Shown here: piece by piece, positions 8,033 to 16,070 of the stretch
Layout: every line of letters starts with the position of its first letter
How positions within the stretch are numbered: the stretch's first letter is position 1
Assembly: GCA_030145245.1 (NCBI GenBank)
Contig: JAQYWC010000076.1
Location: 62,001 to 126,000 of the forward strand
DNA length: 64,000 nt
Origin: Desulfobacterium sp.
GTDB taxonomy: Bacteria > Desulfobacterota > Desulfobacteria > Desulfobacterales > Desulfobacteraceae
Reading direction: 5' to 3'
The notes under the pieces: model-generated
Database searches by the model: none
What the model was told of the DNA's origin: nothing
What the model saw: only the letters and a program-made list of their open reading frames with translations
Translations under genes and position numbers: made by a program

Positions 8033-8809
8033 ATGCCCTCCATTGAGCTGACCCCCCAACTGTTTTTACTCTTGTTTGGTACTGGTTTTTCTGCGGGATT
8101 TGTGGATTCCATTGCCGGGGGAGGTGGATTGATCGCCCTGCCGGTACTCCTGTCCACGGGGATTTCGCCCCAGATGGCCCTTGGCACCAACAAGCTCCAG
8201 GGAAGCTTTGGAACGTTGTCTGCGGCATACAACTACATCAGAAAAGGGGAGGTAAAGCTCGGGGACGCCTGGACCGGTGCTATCTTTACCCTGGTGGGAG
8301 CGGTGACCGGCGCCTGGGCCATCCAGCACATGGATGCCCAGTTCCTGAACAAGGTGATCCCGTTTCTGCTGGTGGCGGTGTTTCTCTACACCCTCCTGAC
8401 CAGGAACCTGGGCACAGGCACCACCCGGGCAAAGCTGCCCCGGAACCTGTTTTTCCTCATTTTCGGCCTGGCCCTGGGATTTTATGACGGTTTTTTCGGT
8501 CCCGGCACCGGCAGCTTCTGGACGGCGGCATTTGTGGCCATCATGGGATTCAACATGACCAAGGCATCCGGGTTCACACGGATCATGAACTTTGTCAGCA
8601 ACATCGTTGCCCTGGCCATGTTCGTTCTTGGGGGCAACGTCATTTACTCCGTTGGACTGTGCATGGCCCTGGGCCAGGTATTGGGGGCAAGGCTGGGCTC
8701 AGGCCTTGCCATTAAAAAAGGGGCGGGCTTCATCCGCCCGATCTTCCTCATCGTTGTTTTCCTCACCATTGTAAGGCTTGTGTACCTCAACTACTCACCC
8801 CTGGCGTAA
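8033..8809 (+). CDS. TauE/SafE-family permease (putative sulfite/organosulfonate exporter)
   Basis: Integral membrane protein of 258 residues with about eight hydrophobic segments and the two-fold GGG-rich repeat of the family (VDSIAGGGGLIALPVLL near the N-terminus; DGFFGPGTGSFW at mid-protein). Family members are proposed to move sulfite, sulfoacetate or similar anions, but the substrate cannot be read from sequence. ATG 8033 has AAAGGA nine bases upstream; in-frame TTG codons at 8024 and 8027 are less likely. It is single and divergent from the efflux operon. Being one of two TauE-like genes in the window suggests attention to sulfur oxyanions, which is only an inference. Confidence 0.88.
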   Translation: MPSIELTPQLFLLLFGTGFSAGFVDSIAGGGGLIALPVLLSTGISPQMALGTNKLQGSFGTLSAAYNYIRKGEVKLGDAWTGAIFTLVGAVTGAWAIQHMDAQFLNKVIPFLLVAVFLYTLLTRNLGTGTTRAKLPRNLFFLIFGLALGFYDGFFGPGTGSFWTAAFVAIMGFNMTKASGFTRIMNFVSNIVALAMFVLGGNVIYSVGLCMALGQVLGARLGSGLAIKKGAGFIRPIFLIVVFLTIVRLVYLNYSPLA

Positions 8810-8866
8810 AACCCGCTGGAACGGATCGGATACAAGGGGGATGGCCATGCGCTGGCCTTTATCCGA

Positions 8867-10633
8867 TCAGGCCAGGGGCAGGCGGATCTCAAACACAGAT
8901 CCTTTGCCCGGGGTGCTCTCCACCCGGATTTCGCCGGCATGGTACTGGACAATATGCTTTACAATGGCAAGCCCCAGACCTGTGCCACCCATCTCCCGGC
9001 TCCTGGCCCTGTCCACCCGGTAAAACCGCTCAAATATCCGTGGCAGATGTTCACTGCTGATGCCGGGGCCTGAATCAACCACCCGGATCACGGCATACCC
9101 CTCCTTCTCCCCGCCTTCAACCGAGACCTCGCTTCCGGGCTCGCTGTACTTAATTGCGTTGTTCACAAGATTGACCACAGCCTGCTCCATGAGAAGGGGA
9201 TCCATCAAGACAGATGGGGCGTGTGAAACAGCGGCCTGGAGAATGATCCCCCGGTTTTCAGCCATATATTTACAGGCGGAAAGGGCCGTATTAACCACCG
9301 GGGTCAGCTCTTCCGGGTCAAACACCGGCACCAGCCCCTCTTTTCTCTCAAGCCTCGAAAGCACCATGAGATCATCCACCAGGGCAATGAGACGGTTGGC
9401 GTTTTTCTCAAGAATGGTCAGGAACTTGCGCCTTTTTTCCAGAACCTCTTTCTCGTCCAGGTCCTGGAGGGTCTCCACAAAGCCCTTGAGGGAGGTCAGG
9501 GGGGTCTTGAGTTCGTGGGAAACGTTTGCGGCAAAATCCTTGTGCATGGTTTCCAGCCGCCTAATCCGGGTGATGTCATGGAAGATCACCAGGGTTCCCA
9601 TGCGCCCCCCCCGGCAGTTACACAGGGCGGTGGAGTGGATGTTGAACACATGCTCCCGTGTCCCCGTGAAAAGGATATCCTCCTCAACCGCATCATGGCT
9701 GGCCAGGGCCTTGTTAAGAAACTGCTGAAGATCGTAATTCCGGGCGATCTCATGGACGTTCCGGTTGGTCAGCTCCCGGGCAGGCGCGTCAAATATCCTG
9801 GCGGCCGCCCGGTTGACCATGAGGATTCCCTCGTTCAGGTCGATGGCGATCACCCCCTCCTTCATGCTGGAAAGCACCGCCTCAAGCTCCATGGTGCGGG
9901 TCTCGGCACTCTGGATCTTCTCATCCAGGCGACCGGCCATCTGGTTCATGGTCGTGGCCAGCAGGGAGAGTTCCTCGGTATCGGGCACTGCCAGCCGCCG
10001 GGTCAGGTCACCCGTGGCAAACCCCCTGGCACCGGCCCGCATCTCCTCAAGGGGCCGGGTGATACGCCTGGAAACCAGCAGACCCACGCCGGCAGCGGCA
10101 ATGACCGTGACCACCAGGGCAGCAACGATATTCTTCTGAACCGAACGGATCTCGCTGTCGATGTTTGACACAGACACAGCAGTCCTTACAACCCCGGCAA
10201 CCCGGCCCTGGCTCTCCATGGGCTGGGCCACGTACATCATCTTCTTGCCAAGGGTATCGCTGTACCGGACAGACACCCCCTTGTCCCCCTTCAGGGCTGC
10301 GGCAATTTCCGGCCGGTCCCGGTGGTTCTCCATCTCCGGGACCGTCCCAAAGGAATCGCCGATCACCCGGCCCGACGGCAGCACAACCGTCACCCGTGTC
10401 TGGGTGACCCTGCCAATCTCCTTGCAGATCCCATTGACCCGGTCATGGGGGGGGCCGGATATCTCCCGCAGAATCAAAGTGCCCTGGGTGGTGAGATCGG
10501 TTTCGGTGTTGACAAGATAGTATTTTCTGAAGAATCCCGTGGAGTACCAGGTCACGACGGTGAGGGAGACAACCATGATGAGGAGGAAAGAAGGAAAAAT
10601 ATGCCACAGCAGTTTTCTCTTTTTTTCAGGCAT
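8867..10633 (-). CDS. phoR: Phosphate-regulon sensor histidine kinase PhoR
   Basis: Membrane kinase of 588 residues paired with PhoB. N-terminal helix (about 8-30), an extracytoplasmic loop of about 130 residues, a second helix, HAMP, PAS (ILMVNRAAARIF), HisKA (VSHELKTPLTSLKGFVETL) and HATPase (NNAIKYSEPGS, DSGPGISSEHLPRIFERFYR, GGTGLGLAIVKHI) follow in order. ATG 10633 overlaps the phoB stop by eight bases, so the genes are translationally coupled; a longer reading upstream would run into phoB. Unlike E. coli PhoR it has a substantial periplasmic loop, as in Gram-positive and deltaproteobacterial PhoR. Control of pst and pho genes via PhoU/Pst is known for the family. Confidence 0.9.
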   Translation of the reverse strand: MPEKKRKLLWHIFPSFLLIMVVSLTVVTWYSTGFFRKYYLVNTETDLTTQGTLILREISGPPHDRVNGICKEIGRVTQTRVTVVLPSGRVIGDSFGTVPEMENHRDRPEIAAALKGDKGVSVRYSDTLGKKMMYVAQPMESQGRVAGVVRTAVSVSNIDSEIRSVQKNIVAALVVTVIAAAGVGLLVSRRITRPLEEMRAGARGFATGDLTRRLAVPDTEELSLLATTMNQMAGRLDEKIQSAETRTMELEAVLSSMKEGVIAIDLNEGILMVNRAAARIFDAPARELTNRNVHEIARNYDLQQFLNKALASHDAVEEDILFTGTREHVFNIHSTALCNCRGGRMGTLVIFHDITRIRRLETMHKDFAANVSHELKTPLTSLKGFVETLQDLDEKEVLEKRRKFLTILEKNANRLIALVDDLMVLSRLERKEGLVPVFDPEELTPVVNTALSACKYMAENRGIILQAAVSHAPSVLMDPLLMEQAVVNLVNNAIKYSEPGSEVSVEGGEKEGYAVIRVVDSGPGISSEHLPRIFERFYRVDRARSREMGGTGLGLAIVKHIVQYHAGEIRVESTPGKGSVFEIRLPLA

Positions 10634-11327
10634 CCTCCTCCTCCTTGAACCGGTACCCCACCCCCCGGACCGTTTCGATGGATGTGGCACAGGGGCCCAG
10701 TTTTTTGCGCAACCCTGCAATGATCACATCAACGCTTCTCTCGGTAACGGCATAGTTCTCACCATGGACCGCATCCACGATCTGCCCCCGGGTAAATACC
10801 CACCCCTTTTTTGCGGCCAGAAACGAGACCACCTGAAACTCGGAAAAGGTCAGCTCTATATTTTCCCGGTCCACCATGACCCGGTGGCGGCCATGGTCGA
10901 TCACCAGGGAGCCGGCTGTGGTGATGCCCGGCGACACCCCGTCGCCGCTTTTCCTCCGCCTGCGAAGAATTCCTCTAATTCTGGCAATCAGCTCCCGGGG
11001 ACTGAACGGCTTTGACAGATAATCGTTTGCCCCGAGTTCAAGGCCCGTAACAATATCGGCCTCCTCGCCCTTTGCCGAGAGCATCACGATGGGCAGGTCA
11101 AACGTGGTATCGCCATTTCGTATTTGGCGCGTCACCTCCAGGCCGTCGATGCCCGGAAGCATGAGATCGAGCACCACAAGATCGGGCATCTCCCTGAGAG
11201 CCAGGGCGAGGGCATCTTCCCCGGAAAAGGCCACAAGGGTTTCATACCCCTCCTTTTCCAGGTTATATCGAACCAGTTCGACTATATCCTCTTCATCATC
11301 AACGATCAGTATTCTCTCTTTTGCCAT
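10626..11327 (-). CDS. phoB: Phosphate-regulon response regulator PhoB
   Basis: OmpR/PhoB-class regulator, 233 residues. The receiver domain has the acidic pocket D10-D11, the phospho-acceptor D54 (DLVVLDLMLPGIDG) and a conserved lysine in LSKPFSPREL. The C-terminal winged helix ends RGVGYRFKEE. An AAAGGAAAG site lies upstream of ATG 11327. Phosphorylated PhoB binds direct repeats in front of pst genes; a candidate box is at 16950-16967. It is first of a two-gene phoB-phoR unit, separated from pstS-phoU by a diguanylate cyclase gene on the other strand. Confidence 0.92.
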   Translation of the reverse strand: MAKERILIVDDEEDIVELVRYNLEKEGYETLVAFSGEDALALALREMPDLVVLDLMLPGIDGLEVTRQIRNGDTTFDLPIVMLSAKGEEADIVTGLELGANDYLSKPFSPRELIARIRGILRRRRKSGDGVSPGITTAGSLVIDHGRHRVMVDRENIELTFSEFQVVSFLAAKKGWVFTRGQIVDAVHGENYAVTERSVDVIIAGLRKKLGPCATSIETVRGVGYRFKEEEDA

Positions 11328-11393
11328 ATTACTTTCCTTTGTTTGACAGTCGTCCCGGCCCCATGCATCCGGGCCAGGGTCGTTATAGCGATT

Positions 11394-11465
11394 CGCATAT
11401 AAATTGCGCCCATCTCTTAACTACACAGACAAAACAGGTATCAATCCGAGTGCAAACATCTATAA
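11394..11465 (+). repeat. 72-bp dispersed intergenic element, copy A
   Basis: It aligns without gaps to 30270-30341 and, with a two-base deletion, to 39296-39365. Shared blocks are CGCATAyrAATTGmGCCC at the left and a right block ending in GTGCrAA then yATAA; copies A and B also share CAGGTATCAATCCG. The left block, reversed, resembles the right block, so the ends are weak inverted repeats. It is followed four bases later by a perfect six-base-pair hairpin. Confidence 0.75.
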
Positions 11466-11530
11466 GAATGCTCTACCAGAGCAATGTTAGCATTTTGTTA
11501 ATATTCTGTTCAAACCCTATTTTATTCCAT

Positions 11531-11563
11531 AAATAGTAATTTGCCCCCTGGGAATTACTATTT
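11531..11563. promoter_or_regulatory. Perfect 11-bp palindrome upstream of the diguanylate cyclase
   Basis: The arms AAATAGTAATT (11531-11541) and AATTACTATTT (11553-11563) are perfect inverted repeats around an 11-base centre. The centre itself has a CCC/GGG pair, so a strong cruciform or RNA hairpin can form. It is 70 bases before the chosen start at 11634. It may be an operator or a terminator for transcripts from either side; no T-run favours the terminator reading. Confidence 0.5.
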
Positions 11564-11633
11564 AAGCTTGACAAACAAAAAGGCCTGTGAAATGAAATCT
11601 CTTAACCATTCCAACCCCAGGCGAGGACCGACA

Positions 11634-12665
11634 ATGTACTACAGCGAAAACAGAGACCAGGCCGGAGAGTATCTGAGACTGACCCTTGGCATCATCAGCA
11701 AGTACAATCTGCCGGCCGACCCCACCTGCTATTCCGTATGGTACGAGTATATCGCGGGGAACAATGCGCCGCTTAAAAAAGCGATCGACCATACCATCGA
11801 AAACTCAAAGCCCATCAACGTTGCCACAATCAAGCGATTCCACCAGGCTTACATAGCCGACAAGAACAGGTCCATAACGGAGAAACTGCTGAAAGAGGTA
11901 AAAGAGATCCTCACCGATATCTCCCGCTATGTCATCACCACAAAAGGGGATCTGGCAGGCCATGGGGAACGCCTGGAAACCCTTGCAAAGGAACTGGACA
12001 GTGCCGAGGATATCGAAACCATCAGCTCTGCCGTGGATCATATGATCCAGGAGGCAAAAGACCTGGTGCAGTCGGGAAAGCATCTCCAGGGACGCATGAC
12101 CTCCTCCTCTGAAGAGCTTGCCAGCCTTCGCAGTAAACTTGAGCAATCCAGACAGGAAGCAAAAACAGACGCCCTGACCGGCCTGCTGAACCGGCGCGGC
12201 TTTGAGAAGAAACTCCACGCTGCCATGGCTGCGGCCAAGGCAGCAAGCAAGCCCTTTTCCATCATCATGATCGATCTCGACCATTTCAAGCGGATCAACG
12301 ACAATTTCGGCCACCTTGTGGGGGACAGCATCCTCAAGGCCTTTGCCGCCATATTGAAACAGCAGATCAAGGGCAAGGACACCCCGGCACGGTTTGGTGG
12401 CGAAGAGTTCATCATCATGCTCCCCGACACCCAGCTTGAACAGGCCCGGGCCGTTGCAGAGAATATCCGGGTCCTGCTTGCCACCCGGGAATGGAAGCAC
12501 AAGGAATCGGGCCGGGCCATGGGCAAGATCACCATCTCCCTTGGCATCTCCCAGTACCGGCCCCCAGAGTCTGATAAGACGCTGATCCACCGGGCAGACA
12601 AAGCCCTTTATGCGGCAAAGCAAGGGGGACGCAACCGGGTGATCACCGAGAAACAACTGGGGTAA
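11634..12665 (+). CDS. GGDEF diguanylate cyclase
   Basis: Predicted cyclic-di-GMP synthase, 343 residues, soluble. The N-terminal half (1-175) is helical and begins MYYSENRDQAGEYLRL, a beginning I recognise from related cyclases. It ends in a coiled coil leading into the GGDEF domain (about 178-340). The active-site signature is GGEEF (255-259), which is catalytically competent in known enzymes. The RxxD inhibitory site is replaced by KGKD, so product feedback may be lost. ATG 11634 follows GCGAGGA; upstream in-frame TTG 11541 and ATG 11592 lack good sites. It is embedded between phoBR and pst-phoU on the opposite strand. Confidence 0.9.
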   Translation: MYYSENRDQAGEYLRLTLGIISKYNLPADPTCYSVWYEYIAGNNAPLKKAIDHTIENSKPINVATIKRFHQAYIADKNRSITEKLLKEVKEILTDISRYVITTKGDLAGHGERLETLAKELDSAEDIETISSAVDHMIQEAKDLVQSGKHLQGRMTSSSEELASLRSKLEQSRQEAKTDALTGLLNRRGFEKKLHAAMAAAKAASKPFSIIMIDLDHFKRINDNFGHLVGDSILKAFAAILKQQIKGKDTPARFGGEEFIIMLPDTQLEQARAVAENIRVLLATREWKHKESGRAMGKITISLGISQYRPPESDKTLIHRADKALYAAKQGGRNRVITEKQLG

Positions 12666-12703
12666 GCGAACGGAACTGGTCAGTCCCGGAGAAGCAACTG
12701 TCG

Positions 12704-12781
12704 TAAGTTAAATGCCGTGGCGGACGATCTTTCCCCGGATCATAAGCTAAATGCCGTGGCGGACGATCTTTCCCCGGATCA
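12704..12781 (-). repeat. 39-bp tandem duplication at the 3' end of phoU
   Basis: Units 12704-12742 and 12743-12781 are identical except for one base, which changes the stop codon from TAG (phoU's own, 12747-12749) to TAA in the outer copy. The outer unit repeats the last codons of phoU after its stop and is therefore untranslated. The near-identity points to a recent slippage or repair event. Confidence 0.9.
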
Positions 12782-13400
12782 GATGAATCACCTCCTCGGC
12801 AATGTTGGTTGCATGGTCCCCGATCCGCTCCAGATGCCGTGAGATGAGATAGAGGTTGATGGTCTGTGCCACCTGTTCCGGCGCCTTGAGGATGGCGGTT
12901 TTCATGGCATCATAGGCCTGATTTCTCATCTTGTTGACCTCCTTGTCCATGGAGATGACCCGGTCTGCCATGTCGGCGTCCATTCCCACCAGGGCATCCA
13001 GGCTCATCTTGAGCATCAGGCCTGTTTTCTCGGCCATGGGGGAGTAGTCGTACCGGTACTGGCCCGTATCTGTTCCGGAAACGGTCCGGATCCGCTGGGC
13101 GATGTTGGCGGCAAGATCCGCCACCCGCTCAAGGTCGTTGTTGATCTTGACAACGACAATGAGAAATCGAAGATCAATGGCAACGGGCTGGTACAGGGCC
13201 AGAATCTTGAGGCACTCCTCCTCCACCTCCACCTCGAACTCATCGATCTCAATATCCGAATCGATGATCTCCTGGGCCACGAGGGTATCGTTTGTCCTGA
13301 CCGCATGGACCGCCTTCTTGAACCGGTCTTCCGCCATGGCTCCCAGGGAGAGGATGTTTTTCTTTATCTTGTCGATCTCTTTCTGCAGATTGCCTGCCAT
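12747..13400 (-). CDS. phoU: Phosphate transport accessory protein PhoU
   Basis: Cytoplasmic all-helical protein of 217 residues with two PhoU three-helix repeats, each carrying the E/DxxxD metal-binding pattern (DLERVADLAANIAQ near the middle; HLERIGDHATNIAEE near the end). PhoU mediates inhibition of PhoR by the Pst transporter and limits phosphate uptake. It is the last gene of pstS-pstC-pstA-pstB-phoU, nine bases after pstB. Its final codons are duplicated just beyond its stop. Confidence 0.95.
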   Translation of the reverse strand: MAGNLQKEIDKIKKNILSLGAMAEDRFKKAVHAVRTNDTLVAQEIIDSDIEIDEFEVEVEEECLKILALYQPVAIDLRFLIVVVKINNDLERVADLAANIAQRIRTVSGTDTGQYRYDYSPMAEKTGLMLKMSLDALVGMDADMADRVISMDKEVNKMRNQAYDAMKTAILKAPEQVAQTINLYLISRHLERIGDHATNIAEEVIHLIRGKIVRHGI

Positions 13401-13409
13401 GGTATCTCC

Positions 13410-14171
13410 TTAGCCGAAACGGCCTGTTATGTAGTCTTCTGTCTGTTTTAATTCCGGCTTGGTAAAAAGGGTGTCTGTGTTGTTGACCTCTATAAGTTTG
13501 CCCATATAGAAAAAAGCCGTGATGTCCGACACCCGTGCGGCCTGCTGCATGTTGTGGGTCACGATGATGATGGTCAGCTCCTTGGAGAGGCTGATGATCA
13601 GCTCTTCAATCTTCTGGGTGGCAATGGGATCCAGGGCCGAGGCCGGCTCGTCCATGAGCAGCACCTCGGGTTCCACGGCAAGGGCCCGGGCGATGCAGAG
13701 CCGCTGCTGCTGGCCGCCGGAAAGCCCCAGGGCCGATTCGTTGAGACGGTCCTTGACCTCGTCCCAGATGGCGGCATGCCTGAGGCTTGTCTCCACCTTT
13801 TCCGCGATAAGCGCCTTGTCCCGGATGCCGTTGACCCGCATGCCATAGGCAATGTTCTCAAAAATGGTCTTGGGAAAGGGATTGGGCTTCTGGAACACCA
13901 TGCCCACCCGCCGCCGCAGGGAAACCACGTCCAGGCCGGGATCAGACACATCCGTGTTTTCCAGCATGATCTCCCCCCTGGCCCGGGTTTTCGGAATGAG
14001 ATCGTTCATCCGGTTGAGGCACCTGAGAAAAGTACTCTTGCCGCACCCGGACGGCCCGATCAGGGCCGTGACCCTGTTCTGGGGAAATTCAAGGGATATG
14101 TCGTACAGGGCCTGGGAGTCGTTGTAGTAAAAATCCAGACCCTTTGCGTGCATTTTGATGCTGCTCTCCAT
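13410..14171 (-). CDS. pstB: Phosphate ABC transporter ATP-binding protein PstB
   Basis: ATPase of the high-affinity phosphate importer, 253 residues. Walker A GPSGCGKS (39-46), signature LSGGQQQRL, Walker [13 protein letters not shown] and the switch histidine in VTHNMQQA are all intact. Start ATG 14171 overlaps the pstA stop (TAATG), so translation is coupled. It hydrolyses ATP with PstA/PstC in the inner membrane and feeds phosphate status to PhoU/PhoR. Confidence 0.96.
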   Translation of the reverse strand: MESSIKMHAKGLDFYYNDSQALYDISLEFPQNRVTALIGPSGCGKSTFLRCLNRMNDLIPKTRARGEIMLENTDVSDPGLDVVSLRRRVGMVFQKPNPFPKTIFENIAYGMRVNGIRDKALIAEKVETSLRHAAIWDEVKDRLNESALGLSGGQQQRLCIARALAVEPEVLLMDEPASALDPIATQKIEELIISLSKELTIIIVTHNMQQAARVSDITAFFYMGKLIEVNNTDTLFTKPELKQTEDYITGRFG

Positions 14172-15025
14172 TATAACCTCATTTTTTTTCTGATTCGCGT
14201 GCGAAGGATGATGGCGCCAAGGTTCATTCCAAACACCAGGAGGATGAGCACAAGGGCGGTACCATACTGAAGTGGCCGGGTGGCGGCGATGTTTGTTCCT
14301 GCCGTTGCCAGCACATAGATGTGGTAGGGCAGGGCCATCACCTCGTCAAACAGGGAACCGGGAAGGTCCGGGGTGAAAAACACAGCCCCTGTATACATGA
14401 TGGGGGCGGTCTCGCCTGCGGCCCGGCTCAGGCCCAGGATTCCGCCGGTGATGATGCCGGGAAACGCCGAGGGCAGCACCACCCTGTAGATGGTCTGCCA
14501 TTTTGTAGCCCCCAGGCCCAGGGACGCCTCCCGGTAGGTCTGGGGAACCGATTTCAGGGCCTCTTCCGAGGTGCCGATGATCACCGGCAGAGTCATGAGC
14601 CCTAGCGTAAGGCCGCCGGCCAGGATGGACACCCCCATCTTCAGGACAATGCAGAAAAAGGCCAGGCCGAACAGGCCGAACACCACGGACGGCACCCCTG
14701 CAAGGTTGTTGATGCCAAGGCGAATGATCCGCACAAACTTCCCCTGGGCGGCATACTCGTTGAGATAGATGGCCGAGGCCACCCCCACGGGCAGGGACAC
14801 CACAAGGGCAACCCCCATGAGCCAGACCGTGCCCACGATGCAGGGGAAGATCCCCCCCCGGGTCATGGAATCCATGGGCGGCTGGGTCAGGAACTCCCAT
14901 GAGATCGCCCGCCATCCCCTGGAGACCATGAACCAGACGATGACGGCAAGGGCGGCTGCGTTGATCAGGGCAGCCGTTCGCAGGGAAAAGAATCCAATGG
15001 TCTGAACAATATTTCTCCTGTTCAT
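14171..15025 (-). CDS. pstA: Phosphate ABC transporter permease PstA
   Basis: Inner-membrane permease of 284 residues with six predicted helices. The cytoplasmic coupling loop ([25 protein letters not shown]) has the EAA-G pattern that docks on PstB. It starts two bases after the pstC stop and overlaps pstB. It pairs with PstC to form the translocation channel for phosphate delivered by PstS. Confidence 0.94.
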   Translation of the reverse strand: MNRRNIVQTIGFFSLRTAALINAAALAVIVWFMVSRGWRAISWEFLTQPPMDSMTRGGIFPCIVGTVWLMGVALVVSLPVGVASAIYLNEYAAQGKFVRIIRLGINNLAGVPSVVFGLFGLAFFCIVLKMGVSILAGGLTLGLMTLPVIIGTSEEALKSVPQTYREASLGLGATKWQTIYRVVLPSAFPGIITGGILGLSRAAGETAPIMYTGAVFFTPDLPGSLFDEVMALPYHIYVLATAGTNIAATRPLQYGTALVLILLVFGMNLGAIILRTRIRKKMRL

Positions 15026-15027
15026 GG

Positions 15028-15915
15028 TTAAAGCGACGCCTCCCCTGTCTGCCGAAACCGATGGGAGATGTAATCGGCAACCAGGTTGAAAACAAAGGTA
15101 AATGCAAATAGTACCAGCCCGGTTGCAAAAAGGGCGTGGTAGTGTTCACTGCCAAAAGGGGCTTCTGCCATTTCCGCGGCAATGCTGGCCGGCATGGGAC
15201 GCACCGGGTCAAACAGGGAGCCCGGAACCATGGCAGCCCCGCCTGCCACCATGAGAACCACCATGGTCTCTCCAATGGCCCTGGACATCCCAAGGATGAC
15301 GGCCGTGCAGATGCCTGAGATGGATGCCGGAACAATGACCCGGACAATGGTCTCAAGATGGGTGGCCCCCAGGGCGAAGGACGCCTCCTTCAACGCCTGG
15401 GGCACGCTGAAGATGGCATCTTCGGAAATACTGCAGATGGTGGGGATGGACATGAAGGCCAGCATCAGGGAGGCGTTGAACAGGTTCAGGCCCACCGGGA
15501 TGCCAAAGGTCTTCCGGATAAAGGGCGCCACCACCACCATGCCGAAAAACCCGATCACCACCGAAGGCATGGAGGCCATGAGTTCCACCAGGGGTTTGAC
15601 GATCTCCGCCGTTCGGGTTGAGGCGATCTCCGCAAGATACACCGCCGTCATCACCCCCAGGGGAATTGCGACCACCCCGGAGAGCAGGGTCACGAGGAAC
15701 GACGCCACGATCAGGGCAAAGATCCCGAAATCCGCCGGGTCCGAGGTGGGGTACCAATAGATACCGAAGACAAACTCTTTGAACGACACGTGGTTGAGTA
15801 TGGGCAGCCCCTCGAACACGAGGAAGAGCATGATCAGAAACAGTACCGTGATGGAAAATAGGGCGATCCCCATAAAGCACCACTTCACTGTTTTCTCAAT
15901 GGTTTGCTGTTTCAA
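15028..15915 (-). CDS. pstC: Phosphate ABC transporter permease PstC
   Basis: Partner permease, 295 residues, with six helices and an EAA loop (QALKEASFALGATHLETIVRVIVPA). The start appears to be TTG at 15915 and its ribosome-binding site is weak; this may be real or may mean that the true start lies slightly downstream. A 155-base gap containing the second 78-bp repeat separates it from pstS, a longer interval than elsewhere in the operon. That gap could let pstS be expressed above the permease genes. Confidence 0.92.
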   Translation of the reverse strand: MKQQTIEKTVKWCFMGIALFSITVLFLIMLFLVFEGLPILNHVSFKEFVFGIYWYPTSDPADFGIFALIVASFLVTLLSGVVAIPLGVMTAVYLAEIASTRTAEIVKPLVELMASMPSVVIGFFGMVVVAPFIRKTFGIPVGLNLFNASLMLAFMSIPTICSISEDAIFSVPQALKEASFALGATHLETIVRVIVPASISGICTAVILGMSRAIGETMVVLMVAGGAAMVPGSLFDPVRPMPASIAAEMAEAPFGSEHYHALFATGLVLFAFTFVFNLVADYISHRFRQTGEASL

Positions 15916-15928
15916 GATAGGATTTCCA

Positions 15929-16006
15929 TTAGCTTCTTAGCTCTGATTTTCGTGTCATTTTGGCAAGAGAATCAGATTATTTTTGGTTCTGGCTTGTCCG
16001 GATTAG
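15929..16006 (-). repeat. 78-bp dispersed repeat, copy 2
   Basis: Reverse complement of 3339-3416 with three mismatches. It sits between pstS and pstC. Relative to the flanking genes it is in the opposite orientation from copy 1, so it is unlikely to act as a simple oriented leader in both places. It can form the same TCTGATT/AATCAGA stem. It may influence relative expression or mRNA decay of pstS versus pstCAB. Confidence 0.85.
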
Positions 16007-16070
16007 AGTTAAGACAAGTCAAGGGCCGGGAAATCATTCTGTCTTCCCGCCCCCCACCAGATTTTTCAGG

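Larger units (their letters stand above)
11328..11633. other. Divergent intergenic region between phoB and the diguanylate cyclase
   Basis: These 306 AT-rich bases hold no gene. From left to right I see a GC-rich imperfect palindrome centred on ATGCAT (11354-11375), a copy of the 72-bp dispersed element (11394-11465), a small perfect hairpin TGCTCT-ACC-AGAGCA (11469-11483), and a long palindrome (11531-11563). A TTGACA at 11569-11574 could serve the plus-strand gene, although the hexamer 17 bases later matches the -10 consensus poorly. No clear phoB promoter was found. Confidence 0.5.

Noticed and set aside
11394-11465. Cyclic-di-GMP riboswitch before the diguanylate cyclase
   Set aside because: The GEMM-type conserved core is not present and the same sequence lies beside a peptidase gene.
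11541-11633. Upstream extension of the diguanylate cyclase to TTG 11541
   Set aside because: It would run through the palindrome at 11531-11563; the family-like N-terminus and the GAGGA site favour ATG 11634.
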